A stretch of 53,886 nt of DNA, from the NCBI RefSeq assembly GCF_001557235.1, contig NZ_LSJI01000241.1:1-53886 (forward strand), given 5' to 3'. Shown one piece after another: positions 9,083 through 17,108 of this stretch. A model generated the notes under the pieces. That model saw nothing but the letters and a program-made list of their open reading frames with translations. It did not search any database and was not told the DNA's origin. The stretch comes from Phenylobacterium sp. CCH9-H3. GTDB lineage: Bacteria > Pseudomonadota > Alphaproteobacteria > Caulobacterales > Caulobacteraceae. Position 1 is the stretch's first letter. Every line of letters starts with the position of its first letter. A program made the position numbers and the translations under genes.

Positions 9083-9175
9083 GGAGACCTCTACTCCTGG
9101 GCCTGTCCTTCGCCTGGAAGGTCTCGGGCCGCTCGTCCGGGCCCAGGTAGGATGGGCTCGACGAAACGCTGCGCC

Positions 9176-11323
9176 TCAGAAGCTTGCGTTCAGCGAGACC
9201 CGCACCGCGCGCGGCGCGCCCGGCAGGATGTTGTTGTCGCCATGGCTGGTGGGGAAGTAGCGCTTGTCGAACAGGTTCTCGACATTGACCTGGGCCCGCA
9301 CCGCGTCGGTGACCTGCACGAACACGGCCGCGTCGACCCGGGTGAATCCGGGCAGCGTCACGGTGTTGGAAATGGACGCGAACATCTTCGTCTGGTGGAC
9401 GATGCCCAGGCCCGCGCCGAACCGCTCCGTGATTTCGTACTTGTTCCAGAGCGAGAAGGTGTGCTCGGGCACGAGCGGGACCTGCCGCCCAGCCGGAGCG
9501 GCCGAGGTGGTGCTGGTGATCTCGGCGTCCTGCCAGGCGTAGCCCCCTACCACTTCCCAGCGCTCGGTGATGCGGCCGGCCAGCGCCGCTTCGAAGCCTT
9601 CCGTGCGCTGGGAGCCGGTCAACACGATCTGGCCCGGGCGTGCCGGGTCGGGCGCGGTCGTGTTGTCCCGGTCGAGCCGGTAGAGGGCCGCCGTGAACAG
9701 GAGCTCGGGCGTCACCTCCCATTTCAGGCCCACCTCGAGGTTGTCGAACTCCTCGGGCTCGAGGGTCTCGCTGGTGGCGTTCAGCGATGAGAACTGGTCG
9801 CCGGAGCTCGGCAGGTAGGACACGCTGTAGCTGGCGTAGAGGGAGACCGCCTCGATAGGCTTGAACACCAGGCCCAGGCGCGGCGACCAGAGGTCGTCCT
9901 GCCGCGAGAAGTCGCGGCGCCCGGTCACCGAGGCGCGGCGGTCGAAGACGTCGACGTCGAAGCTGTCGAAGCGCAGCCCGGCGATCAGTTGCAGCTGCGG
10001 CGTCAGGTCGATCTGGTCCTGGACATAGGCCGCTGCCACGGTCGCCTTCACCCGGTTGTTGGCGTCGCCGCCGGTGTTGGTGAAGAAGATCGGCAGCCCG
10101 CGCCGGGTCGGGTCGGCGAACGGATTGCCGGCCAGCGTCGTCGGGCCGGTCACGGTGTTGAAGTGGCCGGTGAGGCGCAGGTTCGAGGTCTTCTGCCGGC
10201 CGAACTCGACACCGGCGAGGAGCGTGTGCTGCATGCCGCCGACCGCGGTCTTCCACACCACGTCGGTCTGGTTGAACAGGTTCTCCCGCGGGCTGTCGTT
10301 CTGGTAGGCCTGCAATGGATAGGTCGCAGGCGCGCCCGTGGGCCCGGCCATCGCCACGCCACCAGGAAAGATGTTGGCGTAGAACTTGTCGTAGTCGCCG
10401 TAGACGGTGCGGTTACGCACCACCAGGCTATCCGAGACCTGGTACTCGACACCCATGTTCACGAGGTCGACGTTGGTGGTGGCGTAGCTACGCTCCGGGT
10501 CACCGAAGAAAGCGCCGCGGGACGCCGGGGACGGCCGGCCGGCGAAAGAAGGCGCGCCGCGGTCCGTCGTGCGGTCGTCCTCGAAGTGCTCGTAGGACAA
10601 CGAGACGGTCAGGCCCGCGCCGTTGCGCCACCCGACGGACGGGTTGAGCCCCCAGCGCTCGATGTTGGTGAAGTCGCGGAAGCTCTCCGAGCGCTCGTAG
10701 AGGCCGACGAGGCGGCCGGCGAAGGCGTCGTCGATGGGATGGGCGACATCAGCGGTTAGACGGCGATGATCCCAGGACCCGAGCTCGACGGTCAGCGAGC
10801 GCTCGTCCGACCAGTCCGCCTTCTTGGTGACGCGGTTGATCACGCCGCCGCCGCCGCCGCGGCCGAAGATCATGGCGTTGGGCCCCTTCAACACCTCCAC
10901 CCGCTCGATGTTGTAGAGGTCGCGGAAATATTGGACGTCGTCGCGGACGCCATCGACGAAGAAGTCGGCGGTCGTGGCGTTTCCGCGGATCGTCGGCGCG
11001 TCGCGGTGGCCTTCGCCCAGGCCCATGGTGACGCCGGGCACATAGCGGACGACATCCGCCATGGTCTGCATCGCCTGGTCACGGATCAACTCGTCGGTGA
11101 TGACGGTGACCGCCTGCGGGACGTCGCGCAGCGGCGTGTCGGTTTTGGTGGCCGTGGTCGTGCTCTGGGCCCGATAGGCGTCGTCGCGGGGCGCGATCAC
11201 CGTCACGCCGCTGACCTCGGCCGCGTCCGCGTCCGCAGCGTCTGCCGCCCGCGCCTCCTGGCACGCCAGCGCGAGCATCAGCGGCGCAAGGGCGACGAGG
11301 GTGGCGTTCCGGCGAGCGTTCAC
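9176..11323 (-). CDS. TonB-dependent receptor, siderophore-receptor type
   Basis: 715 aa outer-membrane protein with a signal peptide ending near residue 27 (ALACQEARA). The plug domain spans ~residues 60-170 (DVPQAVTVITDELIRDQ...RYVPGVTMGLGEG; RVEVLKGPNAMIFGRG). A 22-strand barrel follows and ends in a terminal Phe (SLNASF), as outer-membrane barrels do. The start is GTG (plus 11321-11323) with GAGG seven bases upstream. It takes up a chelated metal through TonB energy. The iron-siderophore pattern is clear, but its copper-cluster setting makes a copper or copper-regulated ligand possible; the sequence does not decide. No Fur box is obvious. Confidence 0.9.
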   Translation of the reverse strand: MNARRNATLVALAPLMLALACQEARAADAADADAAEVSGVTVIAPRDDAYRAQSTTTATKTDTPLRDVPQAVTVITDELIRDQAMQTMADVVRYVPGVTMGLGEGHRDAPTIRGNATTADFFVDGVRDDVQYFRDLYNIERVEVLKGPNAMIFGRGGGGGVINRVTKKADWSDERSLTVELGSWDHRRLTADVAHPIDDAFAGRLVGLYERSESFRDFTNIERWGLNPSVGWRNGAGLTVSLSYEHFEDDRTTDRGAPSFAGRPSPASRGAFFGDPERSYATTNVDLVNMGVEYQVSDSLVVRNRTVYGDYDKFYANIFPGGVAMAGPTGAPATYPLQAYQNDSPRENLFNQTDVVWKTAVGGMQHTLLAGVEFGRQKTSNLRLTGHFNTVTGPTTLAGNPFADPTRRGLPIFFTNTGGDANNRVKATVAAAYVQDQIDLTPQLQLIAGLRFDSFDVDVFDRRASVTGRRDFSRQDDLWSPRLGLVFKPIEAVSLYASYSVSYLPSSGDQFSSLNATSETLEPEEFDNLEVGLKWEVTPELLFTAALYRLDRDNTTAPDPARPGQIVLTGSQRTEGFEAALAGRITERWEVVGGYAWQDAEITSTTSAAPAGRQVPLVPEHTFSLWNKYEITERFGAGLGIVHQTKMFASISNTVTLPGFTRVDAAVFVQVTDAVRAQVNVENLFDKRYFPTSHGDNNILPGAPRAVRVSLNASF

Positions 11324-11568
11324 GAATGGACCTCATTGAAGATGCGACTGCAAGTGAGACGCGTTCTTAGAATTACGTCTTGGTCTTGGCAATGCGACTC
11401 GTCCGCAACTCATCGACGATATGGAGCCCCGCGGCCGTCGCCTCCGCTCAGGGGGCAGGCGGTGGAATCGGCGCGTGCCCCCCTTCCCTCTGCCCCGCCC
11501 GCCCGGAGGCGATTGAAGCCGGCCGCAAGCGTTTCGCTCGAACCGCCTTGAGTCTCGCAAGTCGCCCC
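11324..11568. other. Divergent intergenic region between TonB receptor and copZ-like gene
   Basis: About 245 bases with locally lower GC around 11358-11400, containing TTCTTAGAA (a short palindrome) near 11363. This may hold the receptor promoter. No gene is visible. Confidence 0.4.
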
Positions 11569-11599
11569 TTGACCTTCCCATCGTGGGAATCATCATCTG
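11569..11599 (+). promoter_or_regulatory. CueR-type copper promoter of copZ-like gene
   Basis: TTGACC (-35, 11569-11574), a 19-bp spacer beginning TTCCCATCGTGGGAA, then CATCTG (-10, 11594-11599). The 19-bp spacer and dyad are the hallmark of MerR-family Cu(I) promoters. The right half-site is imperfect compared with the copy in front of the ATPase gene. Confidence 0.85.
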
Positions 11600-11632
11600 C
11601 TCCGGCGAGGCGCCGAAAGAAGGAGACCCAGG

Positions 11633-11833
11633 ATGCTTCGCTACCATGTGGACGGGATGTCCTGCGCGCACTGCACGCAGGCGATCACCGAGGCCGTCAA
11701 GGCCACGCTCCCGACGGCCGAGGTCCGGGTGGACCTCTCGACGAAGATGGTGACGGTGGAGCACATCACCGATGCGCGCGCCGTGGCGGCCGCCATCCGT
11801 GCGGCGGGATACAGCCCGGTTGCGGCGAGCTGA
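11633..11833 (+). CDS. copZ: CopZ-like copper chaperone (HMA domain)
   Basis: 66 aa, a single ferredoxin-fold heavy-metal-associated domain. GMSCAHC supplies the two metal thiols (Cys11, Cys14), and the GYSP segment near the end corresponds to the usual Gly-Tyr loop. It would bind Cu(I) in the cytosol and deliver it to the P-type ATPase at 18862 or to CueR. RBS GGAG lies before the ATG. The gene is monocistronic behind its own CueR-type promoter. Confidence 0.92.
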   Translation: MLRYHVDGMSCAHCTQAITEAVKATLPTAEVRVDLSTKMVTVEHITDARAVAAAIRAAGYSPVAAS

Positions 11834-12048
11834 GGCCCTTCATCGCACGCCAGCCGAGGACGTCGGAGACCGACGACCGGGAGCGCCAGCACCGAGGCCA
11901 ACCCCTGACGCCAAATAAGGCTGCCCGCCCACCCGCGCGGGGGCCAAAGGACGAACCGGCCACCTAAGATCGCGGCGACAGGCTGTTCCGCGCCGAGGTC
12001 TCGCTGGGAAGCGGATCGTCACGGACCGGCCGACCGCCCAAACGGGGG

Positions 12049-12270
12049 TCACGCAGCCGCATCGCCTTGGCTGGCCAGGATGATGGCGACACCGGCTTCC
12101 GTAGGTTCCGCCTCCAATTGCCGGCCCAAGTCGATCAGCACGGCCTCACCCTGCGCGAGCGTGGGGGCCGCCCGCGCCAGCAGGACCCGGCCTGTCTCCA
12201 GGTCGAGCACGACAGCGAGGAAGGGAAGGTCTGGCAGCGGCGGATCGTAGACCATCATCTTGATGCCCAT
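12049..12270 (-). CDS. Small hypothetical protein (73 aa)
   Basis: The ATG start is chosen because GAGGGG lies eight bases upstream; an in-frame GTG at 12276 overlaps the stop of the preceding gene (GTGA). The protein is mildly acidic with an alternating hydrophobic pattern (FLAVVLDLETGRVLLARAA; AGVAIILASQ), suggesting a small alpha/beta domain. I recognise no family. It is translated together with the 63-aa protein upstream. Confidence 0.55.
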   Translation of the reverse strand: MGIKMMVYDPPLPDLPFLAVVLDLETGRVLLARAAPTLAQGEAVLIDLGRQLEAEPTEAGVAIILASQGDAAA

Positions 12271-12272
12271 GA

Positions 12273-12464
12273 TCACGGCCCCTCGTCATTCGGCGCGGGC
12301 GGGCCGTAGTCGAGGCTCAGAGAATGGCCGCAGCCGGCCGGCAGCCCCGCCAATCGACGGCGCACCTCGGCAAGCGCCTCTGGCTCGGCCTCGAAACGCC
12401 CGACCGGGCGGCCGTCCTCCAACACCAGCCAGGCGCCCTCCCGGTGTCGCACTTCAAACCGCAC
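12273..12464 (-). CDS. Small hypothetical protein (63 aa), DUF2188-like pattern
   Basis: GTG start with GGAGG seven bases upstream. The sequence (MRFEVRHREGAWLVLEDG...FEAEPEALAEVRRRLAG) has the layout of small 'write-dose' beta-beta-alpha proteins of the DUF2188 type: strand, W-x-V strand, turn, helix. The match is only by eye. Its stop overlaps the start region of the 73-aa gene, so the two form a unit. Function unknown. Confidence 0.55.
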   Translation of the reverse strand: MRFEVRHREGAWLVLEDGRPVGRFEAEPEALAEVRRRLAGLPAGCGHSLSLDYGPPAPNDEGP

Positions 12465-12578
12465 GGCTAATCCTCCGAGACCGCCGGACCCACCGCCCAG
12501 CGGCGCCTAGTGTGACAACGGACGCCGCAGGCCCTGGCGCATTACCGCGCGCGCCGGCGGCGAGGGCGGCCCCCAGGG

Positions 12579-13598
12579 TCAGAACCAGGCCCGAAGACCG
12601 ACCACGAAGCTCGTACTCCCTACATCCTCGCCCGCCGCGCGAGCGAAGTCGGCCGTCCGGCCGAGGCTCCGCTCGTAGGCGACGCCCACATAGGGCGCGA
12701 ACTCGCGGCGGATCTCGTAGCGCAGCCGGAGCCCCAGTTCCGCATGGGTGAATCCGGACCCCGTGCCGGTCCGGCGGATATCCTGGGCGGAGACCCCGAG
12801 CTCCGCCTGTGGCTGCAGGACCAGGCGCTGGGCCAGGCGCAGGTCATAGGTCCCCTCCAGCCGCCCCAGGAGATCCCCCTTGTCGGACAGGAACAGGGCC
12901 GCCTCCGCCTCGAACCAGTAGGGGAACAGGGTCTCCACCCCCACCGTAGCGTAGGTGCGCCGGCTCGGCTCGAAGTCTTGCCGAACGCCGAACTGCACGT
13001 CGGTGTAGCGGGCGACCGCGCGAGAATAGAGCGCCTGCACCTCGGCCGCTTCGACGCCGTCCGGCCGGCCGCCGTCCCCTTCGGTCTTGAGGACGAAGCG
13101 GTTGATGTCGCCGCCGTACCAGGCCTCGACATCCCAGCGGTAGCCGCCCTCGGGCTCGGACTTGTACTCGAGGAAGTTGCCCATGACCTTGGAGACGCGC
13201 GTCGCGCCATGCTCCGCCAGGATCACGCCGCGCGCCCGGTTCATGGCTCCGAGGTCGAACACCCGGTCGGCCGCATTGTCCGGCGGCGCAGGCGGGGGCG
13301 CCGCTGAGCCGACCGGCTGGTCGGCGCCGGTCATCCCGCCCGCAGCCATTCCGGGCATGACGTGGCCGGCGTGCGGGTCGGTCGCCGCCGCCGACGGCGG
13401 CGCAGCACCGTGCGCCGCGTGAGGGTCCGGGGGGCTCGGCACCGGCGGCGAGGCGGGCATGGCGTGCCCGGCGTGCGGATCGGCCGCGGGCTGGGCGGGC
13501 GCAGCCGCCCGATGGCCCGCGTGAGGATTCGGCGCCTGGGCCAGGACCGGCGTGGCGAGGGCGGCGGGCAGCAGGGTGATCAGGACGAGGCGCCTCAC
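12579..13598 (-). CDS. copB: CopB copper-resistance outer membrane protein
   Basis: 339 aa. The GTG start (plus 13596-13598) overlaps the copA stop (GTGA) and has GGAG seven bases upstream; a longer open frame exists upstream but lies inside copA. A signal peptide (LVLITLLPAALATPVLAQA) is followed by a His/Met-rich region with four PHA(G/A)H repeats and MPGMAAGGM, a likely copper-collecting segment. The C-terminal ~220 residues are the CopB beta-barrel domain (FDLGAMNRARGVIL; LRLRYEIRREFAPYVGV), ending in Phe. With CopA it sequesters or oxidises periplasmic copper. Confidence 0.93.
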   Translation of the reverse strand: MRRLVLITLLPAALATPVLAQAPNPHAGHRAAAPAQPAADPHAGHAMPASPPVPSPPDPHAAHGAAPPSAAATDPHAGHVMPGMAAGGMTGADQPVGSAAPPPAPPDNAADRVFDLGAMNRARGVILAEHGATRVSKVMGNFLEYKSEPEGGYRWDVEAWYGGDINRFVLKTEGDGGRPDGVEAAEVQALYSRAVARYTDVQFGVRQDFEPSRRTYATVGVETLFPYWFEAEAALFLSDKGDLLGRLEGTYDLRLAQRLVLQPQAELGVSAQDIRRTGTGSGFTHAELGLRLRYEIRREFAPYVGVAYERSLGRTADFARAAGEDVGSTSFVVGLRAWF

Positions 13599-15463
13599 GC
13601 CGCTTCTCCTTCCAACGGTCGCACCTTGAACACTTGGAACATGCCGCCATGCATGTGGTAGAGCATGTGGCAGTGGAACGCCCAGTCGCCGCTCTCGGCG
13701 GTGATGTCGAAGGACACCTTCCCGCCGGGTAGGACGTTCACGGTGTGCTTGCGCGGCAGATACCCTACCGGAGCGTGGACGAGTTCGAAGAAGTGCCCGT
13801 GCAGGTGGATCGGATGCGTCATCATGGTGTCGTTCACCAGGGTGACGCGCACCCGCTCGCCTTTGCGGAATGAATAGGGCGGCGGTTTCTCGCTGAACTT
13901 GCGGCCGTCGAACCCCCACATGAAGCGCTCCATGTTCCCCGTCAGGCGGATCTCGAGGGCGCGCTCGGGCGCCCGCGCGTCGGGGTTCGGCTCCAGCGCC
14001 ACCAGGTCCTTATAGACGAGGACCCGGTGGCCGACGCTCTCGAGGCCCTGCCCCGGATCGCCCGTCCGATCCATCGGCATGGGCGAAATCATCTGCACGC
14101 CCGGGCCCATCTTCACCTGCGGCGCGTTCTGTGGGTCGCGCATGTCCATGTCCATGCCGCCCATGTCCCCCATGACGTCCGATCCGCGTAGTCGCGGCGG
14201 CGCCGTGCCGGGGGGCGGGGCGCCTGCCGTCGCCGCCGCACCGGCCATGGCGCCATGGTCCATCCCGGGCATCTTGCTGTGGTCCATCGGCGTAGCCTTG
14301 CCGGCCGCGGCGCCGTTGCCGGCGTGGGCCGACATGTCCATGCCCATGTCCTTCATCGTCGCGAGCGGTCGTTCGCGCAGCGGCGGCAGGGCCGCCGTCA
14401 TGCCCGGACGCGGCGCCAGCGTGGCGCGCCCCATGCCGGACCGGTCCACAGCCTCGGAGACGATGGAGAAGGCGCGGTCCTCCAGCGGCTGGACGATGAC
14501 GTCATAGGTCTCGGCATTGCCGATCTGGAACTCGTCCACCTCCACCGGGCGGACGTTCTGGCCGTCTGCCGCCACCACGGTCATGCGCAGACCGGGGATC
14601 CGCACGTTGAAGATCATCTGCGCAGCGGCGTTGATGAACCGCAGCCGCACTCGCTCCCCGGGCTTGAAGAGCCCGGTCCAGTTCTCGTTAGGGCCATGGC
14701 CGTTGATGAGGAACTTCAGGACCGAGCCGGTGACGTCCGAGATGTCGGTGGGGTCCATCAGCATCTTGGCCCATTCGATGCGCTCAGCCAGCGTCTGGTC
14801 CTTGCCCGCGAGCAGGCCGGCGATGGTCTGTTTCTGGTAGTTGAACACCCCGCCCTGCTGCTTGAGCTTCTGGAAGATGCGGTGCGGATGCAGGAAGCTG
14901 AAGTCGGCCAGCACCAGCACGTGCTCGCGGTCGTACTGGACCGGGTCGGGCGCGGCCGGATCGATTATGATCGGGCCGTAGTGGCCCTGCGCTTCCTGCA
15001 GGCCCGAATGGCTGTGGTACCAGTAGGTCCCGGACTGGATCAGGGGAAATTCGTAGACGAAGGTCTCGCCCGGCGGGATGCCGGGGAAGCTCACGCCCGG
15101 GACGCCGTCCATCTCGAACGGCACGAGCAGCCCGTGCCAGTGGATGGAGGTGTCCTCATCCTTCAGCGCGTTGGTGACCGACAACCGGGCCTTCTGCCCC
15201 TCCTTCAAACGCAGGAGAGGTCCCGGCACCGTGCCGTTGATCGTGACGGCGTGCCCACGGCGCCCGTCCACCGTGAGCGAGCTGTGGCCGATGCTGAGCT
15301 TGATGTCGTCCCCGGAAAGGGTCGCCAGGGTAGGCGCGATCCCGGGACTGGCGCTGGCGGCCCAGCCGGGCAGCAGGGCGCTGAGGGCGGCCCCGCCGCC
15401 GAGCGCGGCGGCGCCATGCAGGAGCTGGCGGCGGTCAAGGTCGGGGACGGCGCGTCGACGCAT
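13595..15463 (-). CDS. copA: CopA multicopper oxidase, Tat-exported
   Basis: 622 aa. The start MRRRAV is chosen over an in-frame ATG at 15484 because AGGACAGG precedes it. A Tat-type signal is present (DRRQLLHGAAALGGG). Cupredoxin copper ligands are clear: IHWHGLL, YWYHSHSGLQ, HPIHLHGHFFEL and WAFHCHMLYHMHG. Between domains 2 and 3 lies a Met/His-rich loop (DHSKMPGMDHGAM, MGDMGGMDMDM) typical of plasmid-type CopA/PcoA. It oxidises Cu(I) in the periplasm. It sits directly downstream of the CnrYXH-like genes in the same direction but has its own predicted ECF promoter, and is coupled to copB by a GTGA overlap. Confidence 0.95.
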   Translation of the reverse strand: MRRRAVPDLDRRQLLHGAAALGGGAALSALLPGWAASASPGIAPTLATLSGDDIKLSIGHSSLTVDGRRGHAVTINGTVPGPLLRLKEGQKARLSVTNALKDEDTSIHWHGLLVPFEMDGVPGVSFPGIPPGETFVYEFPLIQSGTYWYHSHSGLQEAQGHYGPIIIDPAAPDPVQYDREHVLVLADFSFLHPHRIFQKLKQQGGVFNYQKQTIAGLLAGKDQTLAERIEWAKMLMDPTDISDVTGSVLKFLINGHGPNENWTGLFKPGERVRLRFINAAAQMIFNVRIPGLRMTVVAADGQNVRPVEVDEFQIGNAETYDVIVQPLEDRAFSIVSEAVDRSGMGRATLAPRPGMTAALPPLRERPLATMKDMGMDMSAHAGNGAAAGKATPMDHSKMPGMDHGAMAGAAATAGAPPPGTAPPRLRGSDVMGDMGGMDMDMRDPQNAPQVKMGPGVQMISPMPMDRTGDPGQGLESVGHRVLVYKDLVALEPNPDARAPERALEIRLTGNMERFMWGFDGRKFSEKPPPYSFRKGERVRVTLVNDTMMTHPIHLHGHFFELVHAPVGYLPRKHTVNVLPGGKVSFDITAESGDWAFHCHMLYHMHGGMFQVFKVRPLEGEAA

Positions 15464-15557
15464 TAGAATATGTCCTGTCCTCATCGGGGCGATGGGGGAT
15501 GGCGGTTCCCGCGGCGGCACGTCAAGGGGATGACGGCAGACCGCAGCGGCTGAAGGG

Positions 15558-15585
15558 AATACGCGCCCGCGCCTCGTTTCCCTCG
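15558..15585 (-). promoter_or_regulatory. Predicted CnrH-like ECF promoter of copAB (CGAGGG-N16-CGTATT)
   Basis: On the minus strand, CGAGGG (plus 15580-15585), 16-bp spacer, CGTATT (plus 15558-15563), in the 133-base gap between the sigma gene and copA. The -10 context GCGCGTATTCCCTT is identical to that of the cytochrome c gene. Confidence 0.65.
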
Positions 15586-15596
15586 TCACGCTTGCG

Positions 15597-16172
15597 CTAT
15601 TCGGGTTCCAGTCTGAGCAGTTCCGCCAGGCGATGGCGCGCGCGGTAAAGCCGGGTCTCCACCGCCTTGACGCTGATCCCCAGGAGCTCCGCCGCCTGCT
15701 GCTGGGAGAGTTCGCCGAAATAGGTGAGCAGGACCGGTTCCTTCAGCTTCGGCGGCAGCTTCGCGATCGACCGCTCGAGGGCCGCCAGCCGCTGGCCCTG
15801 CAACATGGACGACTCGGCGTCCGGCGACGGGTCCGGTTGGTGGCGGGCTTCCGGCGAGTCGGCGTCGCGGTCCGCGAACACCAGGCGGCGTACGGCGGCG
15901 CGCCGAGCGCGGTCGCGGCACTTGTTGAGCGCGATGGCCCGGATCCACACCCCGAAAGGGCGCGAAGGATCGTAGCGGCGTAGGGCGCGCCAGGCGGCGA
16001 CGAACGTCTCCTGGATCACTTCCACGGCCGGATCGCCGTCGCCCACGTAGCGCCGCACGAAGCCGTAGAGGCCGTTCTTGTGCCGGCGCACCAGCAGGCT
16101 GAAGGCCTGATCGTCGCCATCGACCGCCCGCGCCGCCAGCGCTGCGTCGCTGTCCCCGCTCGCCGGTCTCAC
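15597..16172 (-). CDS. CnrH-like ECF sigma factor
   Basis: 191 aa. Region 2 is visible at residues ~20-90 (VRRHKNGLYGFVRRYVGD; VIQETFVAAWRALRRYD; FGVWIRAIALNKCRDRAR). Region 4 lies at ~135-185 (LPPKLKEPVLLTYFGELSQQQAAELLGISVKAVETRLYRAR). It overlaps the sensor gene by four bases, giving the order anti-sigma, sensor, sigma as in cnrYXH of Cupriavidus. It should drive the NGAGGG-N16/17-CGTAT promoters listed here, including its own operon. The target-motif assignment is inference from co-occurrence. Confidence 0.9.
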   Translation of the reverse strand: MRPASGDSDAALAARAVDGDDQAFSLLVRRHKNGLYGFVRRYVGDGDPAVEVIQETFVAAWRALRRYDPSRPFGVWIRAIALNKCRDRARRAAVRRLVFADRDADSPEARHQPDPSPDAESSMLQGQRLAALERSIAKLPPKLKEPVLLTYFGELSQQQAAELLGISVKAVETRLYRARHRLAELLRLEPE

Positions 16173-16609
16173 GGGGCCTGGTCGGTGAGCGCCTCGCTGA
16201 TGCGGCGGTCGAACTTGGCCGCCTGGCTGGGCGTCAGGATCGTCCGCATCGCCAGGACATGAAGGATGGTTTCCTTCTGTAGTTCCCCCATGGCCACGTG
16301 GAAACGCTCGATGGCGGCCTGCACCTCCGGTGAGTATTCGTGGCGCGCCTGTATGGCGGCCGCGAGTTGGGCGTTGGCGGCGCGCAGCTCGGCCTCGCGA
16401 ACGCGGCGGCGCACGGCAAAGTCCTGCTCAATCGCCTGCAGCCGCGCCTCCTGCGCCTCGGAGAGGCTCAGCTCCCTATGCACGAACTCATGCAGCGAGG
16501 GCTGGCGGCGCTGTTCAAGAATGTAGCGGGCGCCGAGCCAGGTGCCGCCGGCGGCGGCGATCGCGGCCAGGACGAGCGTCAGGAGCAAGCCCCGGGTGAG
16601 GAGGCTCAT
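16169..16609 (-). CDS. CnrX-like periplasmic metal sensor
   Basis: 146 aa with an N-terminal membrane anchor (residues ~8-30) and an all-helical periplasmic domain. His40, His44, Glu61, His117 and Met121 line up, at a constant offset of two, with the CnrX metal ligands (His42, His46, Glu63, His119, Met123) as I recall them. The surrounding motif MGELQKETILHVLAMR is also CnrX-like. In the known system, metal binding makes CnrX release the membrane anti-sigma CnrY. The conserved ligand set is that of a Ni/Co sensor, whereas the gene neighbourhood is copper; the inducing metal is open. It overlaps the flanking genes by four bases each. Confidence 0.88.
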   Translation of the reverse strand: MSLLTRGLLLTLVLAAIAAAGGTWLGARYILEQRRQPSLHEFVHRELSLSEAQEARLQAIEQDFAVRRRVREAELRAANAQLAAAIQARHEYSPEVQAAIERFHVAMGELQKETILHVLAMRTILTPSQAAKFDRRISEALTDQAP

Positions 16610-16896
16610 CCGGGGCCGTCGAGCAGCGTGGACGGGGCGAGGTGGGCATGGACGGAGAAGGCTGAGATTTCCGCCTCGCCGGCCGTGGCTGTGGCGGCGA
16701 AGCCCCCGCCCGCGAGCCCCAGGCCCAGGGCCACCATCACGGCGGCCGCGCGGACGGGCACGAACACGCTGGCGGCGGCCCGCGCTTCCCGCACGGCGGC
16801 GACGCCTCTGAGGACATCGGCCTCGAGCCCGTCGAGGTTCGTCTCCGGCGGCGCGGCTCTCAGTTGATTCAGGTAGTCGTCTAGCTTCGGGCTCAT
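16606..16896 (-). CDS. CnrY-like membrane anti-sigma factor
   Basis: 96 aa. A short cytoplasmic N-terminal part (DDYLNQLRA...LDGLEADVLRGVAAVRE) would mask the sigma factor. One transmembrane helix follows (~residues 45-68), then a short periplasmic tail (FSVHAHLAPSTLL). Size, topology and position as first gene of a YXH trio support the call; sequence similarity across CnrY proteins is generally low. The ORF at 7077-7364 is its paralogue. AAGGTGAGG precedes the ATG. Confidence 0.8.
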   Translation of the reverse strand: MSPKLDDYLNQLRAAPPETNLDGLEADVLRGVAAVREARAAASVFVPVRAAAVMVALGLGLAGGGFAATATAGEAEISAFSVHAHLAPSTLLDGPG

Positions 16897-16926
16897 GGCC
16901 TCACCTTAAGGGAGTTCTCGTCAGCC

Positions 16927-16955
16927 TATACGTATTAGAGGCGCCCTGCCCCTCA
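16927..16955 (-). promoter_or_regulatory. Predicted autoregulated ECF promoter of the cnrYXH-like operon (TGAGGG-N17-CGTATA)
   Basis: On the minus strand, TGAGGG (plus 16950-16955), 17-bp spacer, CGTATA (plus 16927-16932). Transcription would start near 16920, about 24 bases before the anti-sigma ATG. Confidence 0.7.
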
Positions 16956-16957
16956 AA

Positions 16958-16985
16958 AGAGGGGTCGGCTCCGGCGGCGCGTACT
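16958..16985 (+). promoter_or_regulatory. Possible divergent ECF promoter (AGAGGG-N16-CGTACT)
   Basis: AGAGGG (16958-16963), 16-bp spacer, CGTACT (16980-16985). Its -35 lies back to back with that of the cnrY promoter in a CCCTCAAAAGAGGG dyad. It faces the DUF411 gene at 17109. The -10 deviates by one base from the other copies; the dyad could also act as an operator or hairpin. Confidence 0.4.
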
Positions 16986-17031
16986 TCCTTCACAGGGGTG
17001 TGGGTCGTACCTCCTTCACAGGCGCGTGGGT
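16980..17031 (+). repeat. Tandem 26-bp direct repeat
   Basis: Two adjacent 26-base units (16980-17005 and 17006-17031), both beginning CGTAC(T/C)TCCTTCACAGG and ending GTGGGT, with three mismatches. They lie between the divergent promoter region and the DUF411 gene. Confidence 0.85.
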
Positions 17032-17108
17032 TCTGCCACGCGCCTGACGCGCATCAATGCCAGGGGCCTTCGGGCCCCCTATACGAAGCCATGACGAAGA
17101 GGTCACCC

